Notes under the pieces: model-generated | Seen by the model: the letters and a program-made list of their open reading frames with translations, nothing else | Told to the model about the DNA's origin: nothing | Database searches by the model: none | Part shown: piece by piece, positions 1 to 7,963 of the stretch | How the letters are laid out: every line of letters starts with the position of its first letter | Numbering within the stretch: position 1 is the stretch's first letter | Assembly: GCF_014650675.1 (NCBI RefSeq) | Contig: NZ_BMVK01000005.1 | Span: forward strand, 310,001-374,000 | Length of the DNA stretch: 64,000 nt | Direction of reading: 5' to 3' | Origin: Streptomyces anulatus | Lineage (GTDB): Bacteria > Actinomycetota > Actinomycetes > Streptomycetales > Streptomycetaceae | Made by a program: the position numbers and the translations under genes

Positions 1-207
1 CTCACGGCCTCCCGGATGCGGGGGGCGCAGCTCGCCGCCGACCTGGTGCACCTCACCTTCGACACGGAGTCCAGGGGCGTCCACTCGCACCGCAGCTCCC
101 TGTGGCGGCTGACCCCGGAGGGCTGGCGGCTCTACTTCCACCAGGGGACCCCGTTCGACGACGATGCCTTCGGCGACCCGTTCGCCGGCCCCCTCGCCGA
201 GGCCTGA
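1..207 (+). CDS. DUF4440/SnoaL-like protein, 3' end only
   Basis: The reading frame is open from the first base and stops at 205-207, so only the C-terminal 68 residues are present. The segment RSSLWRLTPEGWRLYFHQGTP resembles the last strands of the DUF4440 branch of the NTF2/SnoaL-like fold, where a Trp-Arg-Leu-x-x-His-Gln-Gly-Thr-Pro ending is common. Members are small cone-shaped proteins, often of unknown ligand. It is convergent with the NLR gene that follows, with 39 bases between the stops. The family call rests on a short tail and no function can be assigned. Confidence 0.6.
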   Translation, partial: LTASRMRGAQLAADLVHLTFDTESRGVHSHRSSLWRLTPEGWRLYFHQGTPFDDDAFGDPFAGPLAEA

Positions 208-246
208 GCCGACCGGGGAGGCCGGACGCGCCGGTGGGCCGCGGAG

Positions 247-2451
247 CTACGCGCCGTCGCTCCGCCCGAGCAGCGAGGCGGCGGCACTCTCGTGGCGACG
301 CGCCGCGACGCCGTCCCCGCGGACGTGGGCCAGGGCCGCCAGCTCCGCGTGGGTCCGGGCCTGCCCCGTGCGGTCGTTGGCCGCACGGTGCAGGTTCAGG
401 GCGTCGTCCAGATGGGCCGCGGCCTCCTCGAACCGGCCGGCCTCTCCGGTCACGCCCCCCAGGGCGGTCAGCGCGTACGCCTGGCCGAAGCGGTTGCCGG
501 CCCGCTGGTGCAGGGCCATCGCGTCCCGGAAGCAGCGCTCGGCGGCATCGAACTCCCGCAGGGCGCGCCGGACATGTCCGAGTCCCCGCACGGCGTAGGC
601 CAGACCGACCCCGTCGTTCGCGCGCCGCTGGAACTCCGCGGCCTCGGCGAACAGGCTCCCGGCCGCGTCCAGCTCTCCGCGCTGCCGCGCGATGTGCGCC
701 AGGCCCGTCAGCGCGTATCCCTGCCCAGCGGCGTCATCGGCCTGCCGGGCGCGCGCCAGCGCCGAGGTGAAGTGGGCGGACGCCGAGTCCTGATCGCCCC
801 GCGCCCGCGCCGTCTCCCCGAGACCGCGCAGCGCGTCCGCCTCCCCGGCGGTGTCCGCGACGCCGCCCAGGATCTCCAGAGCGGTCCCGAACAGGGCGTC
901 GGCCTCGTCGTGCCGCCCGGTGCTGCGCGCGAGGTCGCCGAGCGCGGCGAACGCCCGCCCCCGGGCCCGCTCGTCGCCGGCCCGGTCCGCTGCCGCGCAC
1001 ACCTGCTCGTACAGGATGCCGGCGCGCTCGTACTGCCCCTCGACGTAGAGCAGTTGTGCGGTGCGCACGGCGAAGTCCCCACCCAGCTCCCAGCTGTCGG
1101 ACAGGGCGCCGACCGCCGCCCCGACCAGTTCCCCCGCTGCCGCCTCCAGCCAGAGGCGGGCGTGCTCGGGGTTGTCGAAGGGGCCCGTGCCGGCCGTGGG
1201 TTCCTCCGCCGCCGACAACAGGGCGTGGACCGTCACGACCACCTGGGCGAGATGCCGGTAGAGACCGCGACGGCTCATCCGCATCGCGTCCTCGTGGTCC
1301 AGGGCGGCCAGCCGCTGACGGGCGTAGGACAGGAACAGGTCGTGGAAGACGTACCTGCGGTGGGGCAGGGCGGTCAGCATGCTGCGCTGGAGGAGACGGA
1401 CGAGCTGCACGGTGGCCAGCTCCGCCGGTATGCCGGCGAGCGCGCCGATGGAACCGGCGTCGAAGTCCGGTCCGGGATGCCAGACGCACGTACGCAGCGT
1501 GCGCTGGAGATCCGCGGTCAGGGCTTCGTAGGAGACGGTGAAGGCGGCCGCGGCCTCCTGGTCCGCCTCGGCCAGCTGTTCGAGGGGCCGGTCCGCCGAG
1601 CGCATGACGCGCACGAGCGTCCCGGCATCGAGGTCGGCGAGGAGGGCGCCCACCGGACGCAGGGCCAGCGGGAGGTAACCGCACAGGCGGGCCAGCTCGG
1701 CCAGGGCGCCCGAGGACGGCTCGTCGCTCCCGCGTCCGGCGACGCGTACCAGCAGCTCGACGGCGGCCTCGGGCTCCAGCAGCTCGACGGGGACGTCGAG
1801 CGTGGTGTCCAGGCCGTTCAGCCGGTTGCGGCTGGTGACGATGACCGCGCACCGGCCGTGGAACGAGGAGCTCGGCAGCAGCGGTGCGATCTGCCCGGCG
1901 TCGCGCGCGTTGTCCAGCAGCAGCAACACCTTCTTGTCCGCCGCCCAGGCCCGCCAGAGCTGGCTCTTCCCGGCCGTCTCACCGGGGATGTCGGCCCCGT
2001 CGAACCCGGCCAGTCGCAACAGCTCGGTCAGTACCTCGCCCGCCGGCCGGGGAGCGCTCCCGGGCGTGAATCCCGCCAGGTCGACTTCGAGCCGGGCATC
2101 GGTGAACTCCGGTGCCAGCTCCGCCGCGAGGGCCCGCGCCGTCGCCGACTTGCCCGCACCTCCGGGGCCGTACAGCAGCGCCAGGGCGGGCTTGCCGGGA
2201 GCGATCCCCGCCCGCAAGCCGGCAGCGAGCGAGGCCGGACGGTCATGGCCGCCGACGAGGATGGAGGGCGGTGGAATCAGGGTGCTCAGCACCACCCCGG
2301 GCCGGGCGGAGCCCGAGGCGCCGTAGAAGTAGTTGTGCTGCACGCCCCGGCCGATCACCGCCTGCTGCGCGTGCCCCCGCGCGGAGGCGCGGACGTCGCC
2401 ACCGCTCACGGCGGGCTCGTCGGGTCCGGCGGTTCCGTGGCCTTCCGGCAT
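247..2451 (-). CDS. NB-ARC/TPR NLR-like signalling ATPase with N-terminal amyloid-type motif
   Basis: This 734-residue protein has the layout of a bacterial NLR (STAND ATPase). A Q/G/N-rich motif lies at residues 20-42. The NB-ARC domain has a P-loop GPGGAGKS near 95-102, Walker B KVLLLLDN near 174-181, a VTSRNR sensor segment near 205-210 and a GxP-type motif CGYLPLAL near 257-264. Helical repeats of TPR type run from about 430 to the end, with repeated A-L-x-x-L-G cores. The start is chosen because ATG at 2451 overlaps the stop of the upstream small gene (TGATG), which implies translational coupling. A longer frame upstream has no support. Known family members act as ligand-triggered oligomerising switches. 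The N-terminal motif suggests that this one signals to the upstream protein instead of carrying its own effector domain; that last step is inference. Confidence 0.88.
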   Translation of the reverse strand: MPEGHGTAGPDEPAVSGGDVRASARGHAQQAVIGRGVQHNYFYGASGSARPGVVLSTLIPPPSILVGGHDRPASLAAGLRAGIAPGKPALALLYGPGGAGKSATARALAAELAPEFTDARLEVDLAGFTPGSAPRPAGEVLTELLRLAGFDGADIPGETAGKSQLWRAWAADKKVLLLLDNARDAGQIAPLLPSSSFHGRCAVIVTSRNRLNGLDTTLDVPVELLEPEAAVELLVRVAGRGSDEPSSGALAELARLCGYLPLALRPVGALLADLDAGTLVRVMRSADRPLEQLAEADQEAAAAFTVSYEALTADLQRTLRTCVWHPGPDFDAGSIGALAGIPAELATVQLVRLLQRSMLTALPHRRYVFHDLFLSYARQRLAALDHEDAMRMSRRGLYRHLAQVVVTVHALLSAAEEPTAGTGPFDNPEHARLWLEAAAGELVGAAVGALSDSWELGGDFAVRTAQLLYVEGQYERAGILYEQVCAAADRAGDERARGRAFAALGDLARSTGRHDEADALFGTALEILGGVADTAGEADALRGLGETARARGDQDSASAHFTSALARARQADDAAGQGYALTGLAHIARQRGELDAAGSLFAEAAEFQRRANDGVGLAYAVRGLGHVRRALREFDAAERCFRDAMALHQRAGNRFGQAYALTALGGVTGEAGRFEEAAAHLDDALNLHRAANDRTGQARTHAELAALAHVRGDGVAARRHESAAASLLGRSDGA
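2326..2394 (-). other. Amyloid-type signalling motif, NLR copy
   Basis: These bases encode residues 20-42 of the NLR. The core reads AQQAVIGRGVQHNYF. It matches the C-terminal motif of the upstream small protein at 14 of 23 positions, while the rest of the two proteins is unrelated. The G-x-G-x-Q-x-N-x-F spacing recalls the RHIM and fungal PP amyloid motifs and the BASS motifs described for bacterial NLRs. The match to a named BASS class is my inference. Confidence 0.6.
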
Positions 2452-2900
2452 CACCGCGGCTGCCCCGGGCCGAAGGAGTTGTGCTGGGTGCCCTGCCCCT
2501 GGACGGCCTGCTGCGCCTGCTCGGACGCGGTCGCGTGCACGGTGACCGTCCCGGCGGCGGTGCCCGACGGAAGCTGCTCCCGCAGGAAGCCCAGCAGCTC
2601 CCGCATCGGAGCCTCCTGGTCCGGTGAGGTCTCCAGCAGATCCTCGAACCGGGTCTGCCACGCGGCGGACTGCCGCACGACGATCTGCCGGCCCTCCTCG
2701 TCCCCCGCCGCGGCCGCCTGCGTGAGCTCGGCCCGGGTCCGGTCCAGCCGCGCCTGCTGCCGGGACTCCTCCCCGGCGTCGCCCCGGCCCAGCAGCCGGG
2801 CCGCCCGGTCCCTGCACTGCTGCCATGCGTCCGTGGTCATGGCCTGCACCAGACCGGACCCGGCCGTCGCCGCCACGGCGACGAGTCCCTCCGCCAGCAT
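2451..2900 (-). CDS. Small putative NLR effector with C-terminal amyloid-type motif
   Basis: This 149-residue protein is encoded directly upstream of the NLR and overlaps its start by one base. The first 20 residues are hydrophobic (MLAEGLVAVAATAGSGLVQA), the middle is charged and helical, and the last 30 residues are Q/G/N-rich. The core AQQAVQGQGTQHNSF lies near residues 129-143. The ATG at 2900 is preferred over one at 2921 because a GGGGGAG ribosome site ends three bases before it. Bacterial effectors of the Bell type pair an N-terminal membrane-active helical domain with a C-terminal amyloid motif and sit next to an NLR. Size, hydrophobic start and gene order fit that model. No enzymatic motif is visible, so the membrane-toxin role is inferred from architecture alone. 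Confidence 0.7.
   Translation of the reverse strand: MLAEGLVAVAATAGSGLVQAMTTDAWQQCRDRAARLLGRGDAGEESRQQARLDRTRAELTQAAAAGDEEGRQIVVRQSAAWQTRFEDLLETSPDQEAPMRELLGFLREQLPSGTAAGTVTVHATASEQAQQAVQGQGTQHNSFGPGQPR
2472..2540 (-). other. Amyloid-type signalling motif, effector copy
   Basis: These bases encode residues 121-143 of the small upstream protein. The core AQQAVQGQGTQHNSF shares A-Q-Q-A-V-x-G-x-G-x-Q-H-N-x-F with the motif in the NLR. Its placement at the extreme C-terminus, opposite to the N-terminal copy in the NLR, is what templated amyloid signalling would need. Confidence 0.6.
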
Positions 2901-3066
2901 GAGCTCCCCCTGAGAGTCCAACTCGGTTGCGCGGTAAGCGTCTTCCTATCATCCCACCCGAGGGGTCCGCGGAGCACGGCGCGGGGGAGCGGGCGCCGCC
3001 CCGGCCCCGGGGCGGCGCCCGCTCGGATCCCGCGGTGCGGGGGCGGGGGGCCCGGCCACGGCGGAC

Positions 3067-3085
3067 GCAGGTTAGCCTTGCCTTC
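3067..3085 (+). promoter_or_regulatory. Putative DmdR/IdeR iron box
   Basis: The segment contains AGGTTAGCCTTGCCT and matches the 19-bp actinobacterial iron-box consensus (TTAGGTTAGGCTCACCTAA) at about 12 positions. It lies 70 bases upstream of the first ABC transporter gene, where an iron-loaded repressor would block transcription. The match is imperfect, so this is an inference supported by the siderophore-transport context. Confidence 0.5.
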
Positions 3086-3155
3086 GTTTGGCTGTAGGCA
3101 GGTGGCCGGAAGTCGCCACCTCCGCTGTCCGTGGACACGCTGAGGAGCAGATGAA

Positions 3156-4847
3156 GTGGGGGCTGATACCGCCGGGCGCGGCGTCATACGCCGAGCCGTC
3201 GCGGGGCAGCGGCGGGACGTCGCCGTCGGATCGCTCCTGGGCGCCTGCCACCAGATCGGCGAGGCGCTCGTCCCCGTACTCATCGGGCTGATCGTCGACC
3301 GCGCCGTGGTCCGACCCGACGGCGGTGCGCTGGCGATCTGGCTGGTGGTCCTCGCCGTCGTCTACACCCTCCTCTCCTTCGGCTTCCGCTTCGGCGCCCG
3401 GGCCGGTGAACGCGCCGCCGAGCAGGCCGCGCACCAACTGCGCCTCGACGTCGTACGCCGGGTCCTCGCCCCGCACGGCGGAGCGGAGGCGGGACGCCCG
3501 CCCGGGGCGCTGGTGAACGTGGCCACCGAGGACGCCCGCCGGGTGGGGGCCGTCAACATGGCCCTGACCCTCGGCATCGCCGCCGTCGTCGGCGTCGTCG
3601 CGGGCGCGGTGCTCCTGCTCCGCGCCTCCCTGCCCCTCGGGCTCCTCGTCCTGATCGGCGCCCCCGTCCTGATGGCGCTCGGCCACTTCCTGGCCCGACC
3701 CCTGCAGCACCGCAGCGAAGCCGAGCAGGAACAGGCCGCGCACGCCTCCGGGGTGGCGGCCGACCTGGTCGCCGGGGTCCGGGTGCTCAAGGGCCTGCGG
3801 GCCGAGCGCGCCGCCGTCGACCGCTATCGCGCGACCAGCCAGGCCTCCCGCGAGGCCAATGTGCGCGCCGCCCGCGCCGCCGCCCTCCAGACCGGCCTGA
3901 TGCTCACCCTGACCGGCTCGTTCATCGCGCTCGTCGCCCTCGTCGGCGGCCGTCTGGTCCTCAGCGGCTCCATCGGCCTCGGCGCCCTCGTCTCCGCCGT
4001 GGGCCTCGCCCTCTTCCTCCCCGGCCCGATCGGCATGCTGGCCTGGGTCGGCGCCGAGCTGGCCAAGGGCCGCGCCTCCGCCGCCCGGATCGCCGACGTG
4101 CTGGCCGCCCCGGGCGAGACCACCGGCGGCACCGCCGAACCGGCCGCCCCCGCCCCAGGCGAACTGCGCCTGAACGGGCTCGGTCACGCCGGACTCGACG
4201 CCCTCGACCTGACCGTCCGCCCCGGCGAACACCTCGGCATCGTCGTCACCGACCCGGCCGACGCCCAGACCCTGCTGCACTGCCTGGCCCGCCGCTGCGA
4301 CCCGGACCGGGGGAGCGTCGAACTCGACGGCGTACCCGTCACCGAACTGGCCCCCGACGCCCTGCGGTCCGTGCTGCTCGTCGCCGAGCACGACGCCCAG
4401 CTCTTCGACGGGACCCTCCTGGAGAACGTCACCGCCGCGGCCCCCGCCGGGGCCGACCCGGGCCCCGCGATGGACGCCGCCGCCGTCGACGAGGTGGCCT
4501 CCGCCCTGTCCGGCGGCACCGGCGGCCGGATCGGCGAGCGCGGCAGCTCGCTCTCCGGCGGCCAGCGCCAGCGCGTCGCCCTGGCCCGCGCACTCGCCGC
4601 CGACCGCAGCGTCCTCGTCGTCCACGACCCGACCACCGCGGTCGACGCCGCGACCGAGGCCCGGATCGCCGCCGGCATCCGGCGCGCCCGCACCGGCCGC
4701 ACCACCGTCCTGGTCACCAGCAGCCCCGCCCTGCTCGCCGCGACCGACCGCGTCGTCCTCGTCGACGGCGGCACGATCACCGCCGAGGCCCCGCACGAGG
4801 ACCTCGTACGCGACCATCCCGTCTACCGCACGGCGGTGCTCACATGA
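3156..4847 (+). CDS. Half ABC transporter (TMD-NBD), degenerate ATP-site subunit
   Basis: The 563-residue protein has a six-helix ABC exporter-type membrane domain (about 15-310) followed by a nucleotide-binding domain (about 335-563). The NBD keeps an intact signature LSGGQRQRVALARAL, but the Walker A region reads VTDPADAQTLL without the G-K-S/T and Walker B reads VLVVHDPT with His in place of the Asp. It therefore probably cannot hydrolyse ATP in its own site. GTG at 3156 follows a GGAG site by eight bases. The gene overlaps the next half-transporter by four bases (ATGA), which implies a heterodimer. With FecCD genes and an iron box nearby, it probably moves a siderophore, in the manner of IrtAB or YbtPQ importers or of a siderophore exporter. 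The direction of transport cannot be read from the sequence. Confidence 0.85.
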   Translation: MGADTAGRGVIRRAVAGQRRDVAVGSLLGACHQIGEALVPVLIGLIVDRAVVRPDGGALAIWLVVLAVVYTLLSFGFRFGARAGERAAEQAAHQLRLDVVRRVLAPHGGAEAGRPPGALVNVATEDARRVGAVNMALTLGIAAVVGVVAGAVLLLRASLPLGLLVLIGAPVLMALGHFLARPLQHRSEAEQEQAAHASGVAADLVAGVRVLKGLRAERAAVDRYRATSQASREANVRAARAAALQTGLMLTLTGSFIALVALVGGRLVLSGSIGLGALVSAVGLALFLPGPIGMLAWVGAELAKGRASAARIADVLAAPGETTGGTAEPAAPAPGELRLNGLGHAGLDALDLTVRPGEHLGIVVTDPADAQTLLHCLARRCDPDRGSVELDGVPVTELAPDALRSVLLVAEHDAQLFDGTLLENVTAAAPAGADPGPAMDAAAVDEVASALSGGTGGRIGERGSSLSGGQRQRVALARALAADRSVLVVHDPTTAVDAATEARIAAGIRRARTGRTTVLVTSSPALLAATDRVVLVDGGTITAEAPHEDLVRDHPVYRTAVLT

Positions 4848-6676
4848 CCACGCCCTCGCACCCGGCCGACGACAGCGCCGAACTGCTCCCCGTCGCCACC
4901 CCCGCCCGCACCCGGGCCGCCCTGCGCGCGCTGATCCGCCCCGACCGTGGTCTCGCCCTGACCGGTATCGGCGTCCTGGTCGCGGCCACCGCCGTCGGCC
5001 TCCTCGTCCAGCCGCTGCTGGGCCGGATCGTCGACATCGTCGCCGACGGCCGTCCCGCCGGGGACCTGACCCTCCCGGTCGTCCTGCTCGTCGCGGTCGC
5101 CGCCGTCCAGGGCGTCACCACGACGATCGGGCTGACCCGCGTCGCCCGGCTCGGCGAGACCGTACTGGCCCGGCTGCGCGAGCAGTTCGTCGAACGCGCC
5201 CTGGACCTCCCCGCCGACCGGCTGGAACGCGCCGGGGCCGGAGACCTCACCGCCCGCGTCACCGGCGACGTCGCCCGGGTCGCCGAGGCCGTCCGCTCCG
5301 CGCTGCCCGAGATGGCCCGCTCCGTCCTCGCGATCCTGCTCACCCTCGGCGCGCTGGCCCTCCTGGACGTACGGTTCCTGCTCGCCGCGCTCCTCGCCGT
5401 CCCCGTCCAACTGCTCACCGCCCGCTGGTACGTGACCCGGGCCCTCACCCTCTACGCCGACCAGCGGGTCGCCAACGGGGCCCAGCAGCAACAGCTCCTG
5501 GAGACCATCGGCGGCGCCGTGACCGTACGCGGTCACCGGCTGGAGCGGCAGCACACCGAGCGCGGCGCCGGACGCTCGCGCAAGGCCGTCGACCTCACCA
5601 TGCGCAGCGTCAACCTGGTGCTGGGCTTCTACGGGCGGCTGCACATCGCCGAGTACATCGGCCTGGCAGCCGTCCTGATCGCCGGATTCTGGCTGGTCCG
5701 CGACGGCGCGGTGTCGATCGGTACGGCCACGGCCGCCGCCCTCTACTTCCACAGCCTCTTCGGACCCGTCAACGCCGCCCTGGTGCTGCTCGACGACGCC
5801 CAGTCGGCGGCGGCCGGGCTGGCCCGGCTCGTCGGGGTGACCGACCTCGCCCGGCCGACGGAGCCCGTCGCGGGGAAGGCCGAGCCCGCCGGGGCCGCCG
5901 AGCCCGCCCCCGTACCGCACCAGCGGACCGGACCGCAGCAGCGGACCGCGCCCGGGGCGGCCGTCGCCGTGGACGCCGTCAGCCACGCCTACGGACCCGG
6001 CCGGCCCGTGCTGCACGAGGTCTCCCTCACCCTGCGGCCCGGCGAACACGTCGCGCTCGTCGGGACCAGCGGGGCCGGGAAATCGACCCTCGCCCGGATC
6101 GTCGCGGGCGTCCAGCAGCCCACCGCGGGCACGGTCACCGCTCCGGCGGGCGCCGGGGAGCCGTCGGTCGTCCTGGTCACCCAGGAGGTCCACGTGTTCA
6201 CCGGCTCCCTCGCCGAGGACCTCCGGCTCGCCCGCCCCGACGCCACCGACGCCGAACTGCGCGGCGCCCTGTCCACGGTGCACGCCCTGGACTGGGCCGA
6301 AGCGCTCCCGGACGGGCTCGACACCGTGGTCGGCGAGGGCGGCCACCGCCTCGACCCCGCCCGCGCCCAGCAACTCGCCCTCGCCCGGCTCGTCCTGGCC
6401 GGCCCCGCCCTCGCCGTACTCGACGAGGCGACCGCCGAGGCCGGCAGCGCGGGCGCCCGGGTCCTGGAACGCTCCGCCGAGGCCGCCCTGTCCGGCCGCA
6501 CCGCCCTGATCGTCGCCCACCGCCTCACCCAGGCCGTCGCCGCCGACCGGGTCGTCGTGCTGGAGGCCGGCCGCGTCGTCGAGAGCGGCCCCCACGAAGA
6601 ACTGCGCGACGCGGACGGCCCGTACGCCGCACTGTGGCGGGCCTGGTCCGGCAGCCGTACCGCACCGCACCCCTGA
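4844..6676 (+). CDS. Half ABC transporter (TMD-NBD), catalytic partner
   Basis: The 610-residue partner has a membrane domain (about 25-325), a proline/alanine-rich linker (about 335-370) and an NBD. Its Walker A is intact (VGTSGAGKST) and Walker B reads LAVLDEAT, but the signature is degraded to LDPARAQQLALAR. It complements the upstream subunit: Walker motifs from this chain and LSGGQ from the other would build one working ATP site, and the second site would be dead. This asymmetry is known from heterodimeric ABC transporters. The ATG overlaps the upstream stop (ATGA). Membership in a siderophore system is inferred from the following fec-type genes. Confidence 0.86.
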   Translation: MTTPSHPADDSAELLPVATPARTRAALRALIRPDRGLALTGIGVLVAATAVGLLVQPLLGRIVDIVADGRPAGDLTLPVVLLVAVAAVQGVTTTIGLTRVARLGETVLARLREQFVERALDLPADRLERAGAGDLTARVTGDVARVAEAVRSALPEMARSVLAILLTLGALALLDVRFLLAALLAVPVQLLTARWYVTRALTLYADQRVANGAQQQQLLETIGGAVTVRGHRLERQHTERGAGRSRKAVDLTMRSVNLVLGFYGRLHIAEYIGLAAVLIAGFWLVRDGAVSIGTATAAALYFHSLFGPVNAALVLLDDAQSAAAGLARLVGVTDLARPTEPVAGKAEPAGAAEPAPVPHQRTGPQQRTAPGAAVAVDAVSHAYGPGRPVLHEVSLTLRPGEHVALVGTSGAGKSTLARIVAGVQQPTAGTVTAPAGAGEPSVVLVTQEVHVFTGSLAEDLRLARPDATDAELRGALSTVHALDWAEALPDGLDTVVGEGGHRLDPARAQQLALARLVLAGPALAVLDEATAEAGSAGARVLERSAEAALSGRTALIVAHRLTQAVAADRVVVLEAGRVVESGPHEELRDADGPYAALWRAWSGSRTAPHP

Positions 6677-6743
6677 CCACCCCCAGAGGCACACCTCCCG
6701 TCCCCGTCCCCGGCGTACGCCCACCCTCCCGAAGGAATCCGTC

Positions 6744-7799
6744 ATGTTCCGCATGTTCCAGCGCACCCGGCTGACCGCCGTGGCCGCGTCCGCCCTGCTG
6801 CTGTTCGGAGCCGCGGCCTGCGGGTCCGGCGAGAGCGACGACGCCGCCGCGCCCGCCGACAACGCGCAGAAGGGCGCCTACCCGGTCACCCTCGACCACA
6901 AGTACGGCGACACCACCCTCAAGTCCGAGCCGCAGCGCATCGTCACCGTCGGCCTCTCCGACCAGGACGCCGTGCTCGCCCTCGGCAAGGTCCCGGTCGG
7001 CACGACCGAGTGGCTCGGCGAGTTCAAGGGCGCCGTCGGACCCTGGGCGGAGAAGGCACTCGGTGACAAGCCGCGGCCCACCGTCCTGCACGACGACGGC
7101 ACGGGACCCCAGGTCGAGAAGATCGCCTCCCTGCGCCCCGACCTGATCCTCGCCCTGTACTCGGGCCTCACCAAGGACCAGTACCGCACCCTCTCCAAGA
7201 TCGCCCCGGTCGTCGCCCAGCCCAAGGACGGCCCGGACTGGTCCATCTCCTGGCAGGACCAGACCACGCAGGTCGGCAAGGCCCTCGGCAAGAACGAGGA
7301 GGCCGCGGCACTGGTCGCGAAGACCGAGAAGCACATCACCGACGCCGCGGCCGCGCACCCCGAGTTCCAGGGCAAGAGCGCCGTCATGGCCACCCCGTAC
7401 CAGGGCATGTACGTCTACGGCCCGCAGGACAACCGCTCCCGACTGCTCAACGGCCTCGGCTTCCAGCTCCCCACCGACCTGAGCACGGTCGTCGGCGACG
7501 CGTTCGGCGCGAACATCAGCAAGGAGCGCACCGACCTCCTCGACACCGACGCCGTCGTCTGGATCGTCACCGACCCGGCGAAGGACACGAAGAAGCTCCA
7601 CGCCGACCCGCTCTACGGCAAGCTCGGCGTGGCCGAGGAGGGCCGCGAGGTCATGGTGAAGGAGAGCAGCCACTTCGGCAGCGCGATCTCCTTCGTGAGC
7701 CCGCTCAGCCTCCCGTACACCGTCGACCGCCTGGTCCCGATGCTGGCGGCGGCCGTCGACGGCAAGACGGACACGAAGGTCGAACAGCCCGCGTCCTGA
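6744..7799 (+). CDS. Iron-siderophore ABC transporter substrate-binding lipoprotein
   Basis: This 351-residue protein starts with a basic region and hydrophobic stretch ending in GAAACGSG, a lipobox that would anchor it to the outer face of the membrane after Cys27. The mature part has the FecB/TroA-type periplasmic-binding pattern, including RIVTVGLSDQDAVLALGKVPVG near the N-terminal lobe and a long linking helix. It would capture a ferric siderophore and deliver it to the two FecCD permeases that follow. An AAGGAA site precedes the ATG. A strong hairpin lies just after the stop, so the permeases may need their own promoter. The siderophore cannot be named because no biosynthetic gene is nearby. 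Confidence 0.88.
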   Translation: MFRMFQRTRLTAVAASALLLFGAAACGSGESDDAAAPADNAQKGAYPVTLDHKYGDTTLKSEPQRIVTVGLSDQDAVLALGKVPVGTTEWLGEFKGAVGPWAEKALGDKPRPTVLHDDGTGPQVEKIASLRPDLILALYSGLTKDQYRTLSKIAPVVAQPKDGPDWSISWQDQTTQVGKALGKNEEAAALVAKTEKHITDAAAAHPEFQGKSAVMATPYQGMYVYGPQDNRSRLLNGLGFQLPTDLSTVVGDAFGANISKERTDLLDTDAVVWIVTDPAKDTKKLHADPLYGKLGVAEEGREVMVKESSHFGSAISFVSPLSLPYTVDRLVPMLAAAVDGKTDTKVEQPAS

Positions 7800-7809
7800 C
7801 GCCGTTCCC

Positions 7810-7850
7810 GGTCCGTCCCGCCGCCGGCGGGACGGACCACCCCCTTTGGC
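7810..7850 (+). terminator. Intrinsic-type terminator after the binding protein
   Basis: A perfect 13-bp stem (7810-7822 with 7826-7838) closes on a three-base loop and is followed by a short T run (CCCCCTTT). It probably ends or attenuates transcription between the lipoprotein gene and the permease genes. Confidence 0.75.
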
Positions 7851-7930
7851 GACAGACAGACAGGCGGACAGGCGGACCTACCGACCGACCTACCGACCTA
7901 CTGACCGACCGACCAACCGACTGACCGCTC
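7851..7930 (+). repeat. GACC/GACA tetranucleotide tandem tract
   Basis: About 80 bases consist of imperfect tetranucleotide units: gaca and ggca repeats, then accg and accta variants of a CCGA/CCTA type. The tract lies between the binding-protein terminator and the first permease gene, immediately upstream of its GTG. Slippage here would change the leader length and possibly expression; that effect is speculative. Confidence 0.75.
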
Positions 7931-7963
7931 ACTCGTGAGGAACCGGACCGTGGAGCCAGCCCC

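Noticed and set aside
292..2913. An 873-residue plus-strand open frame across the NLR gene
   Set aside because: It is antisense to clear NB-ARC and TPR motifs and has no family-like sequence; such long shadows are common at this GC content.
3088..3291. ATG-initiated frame at 3151 just after the GGAG site
   Set aside because: It gives a short peptide without family features; the overlapping GTG frame at 3156 encodes the ABC transporter.
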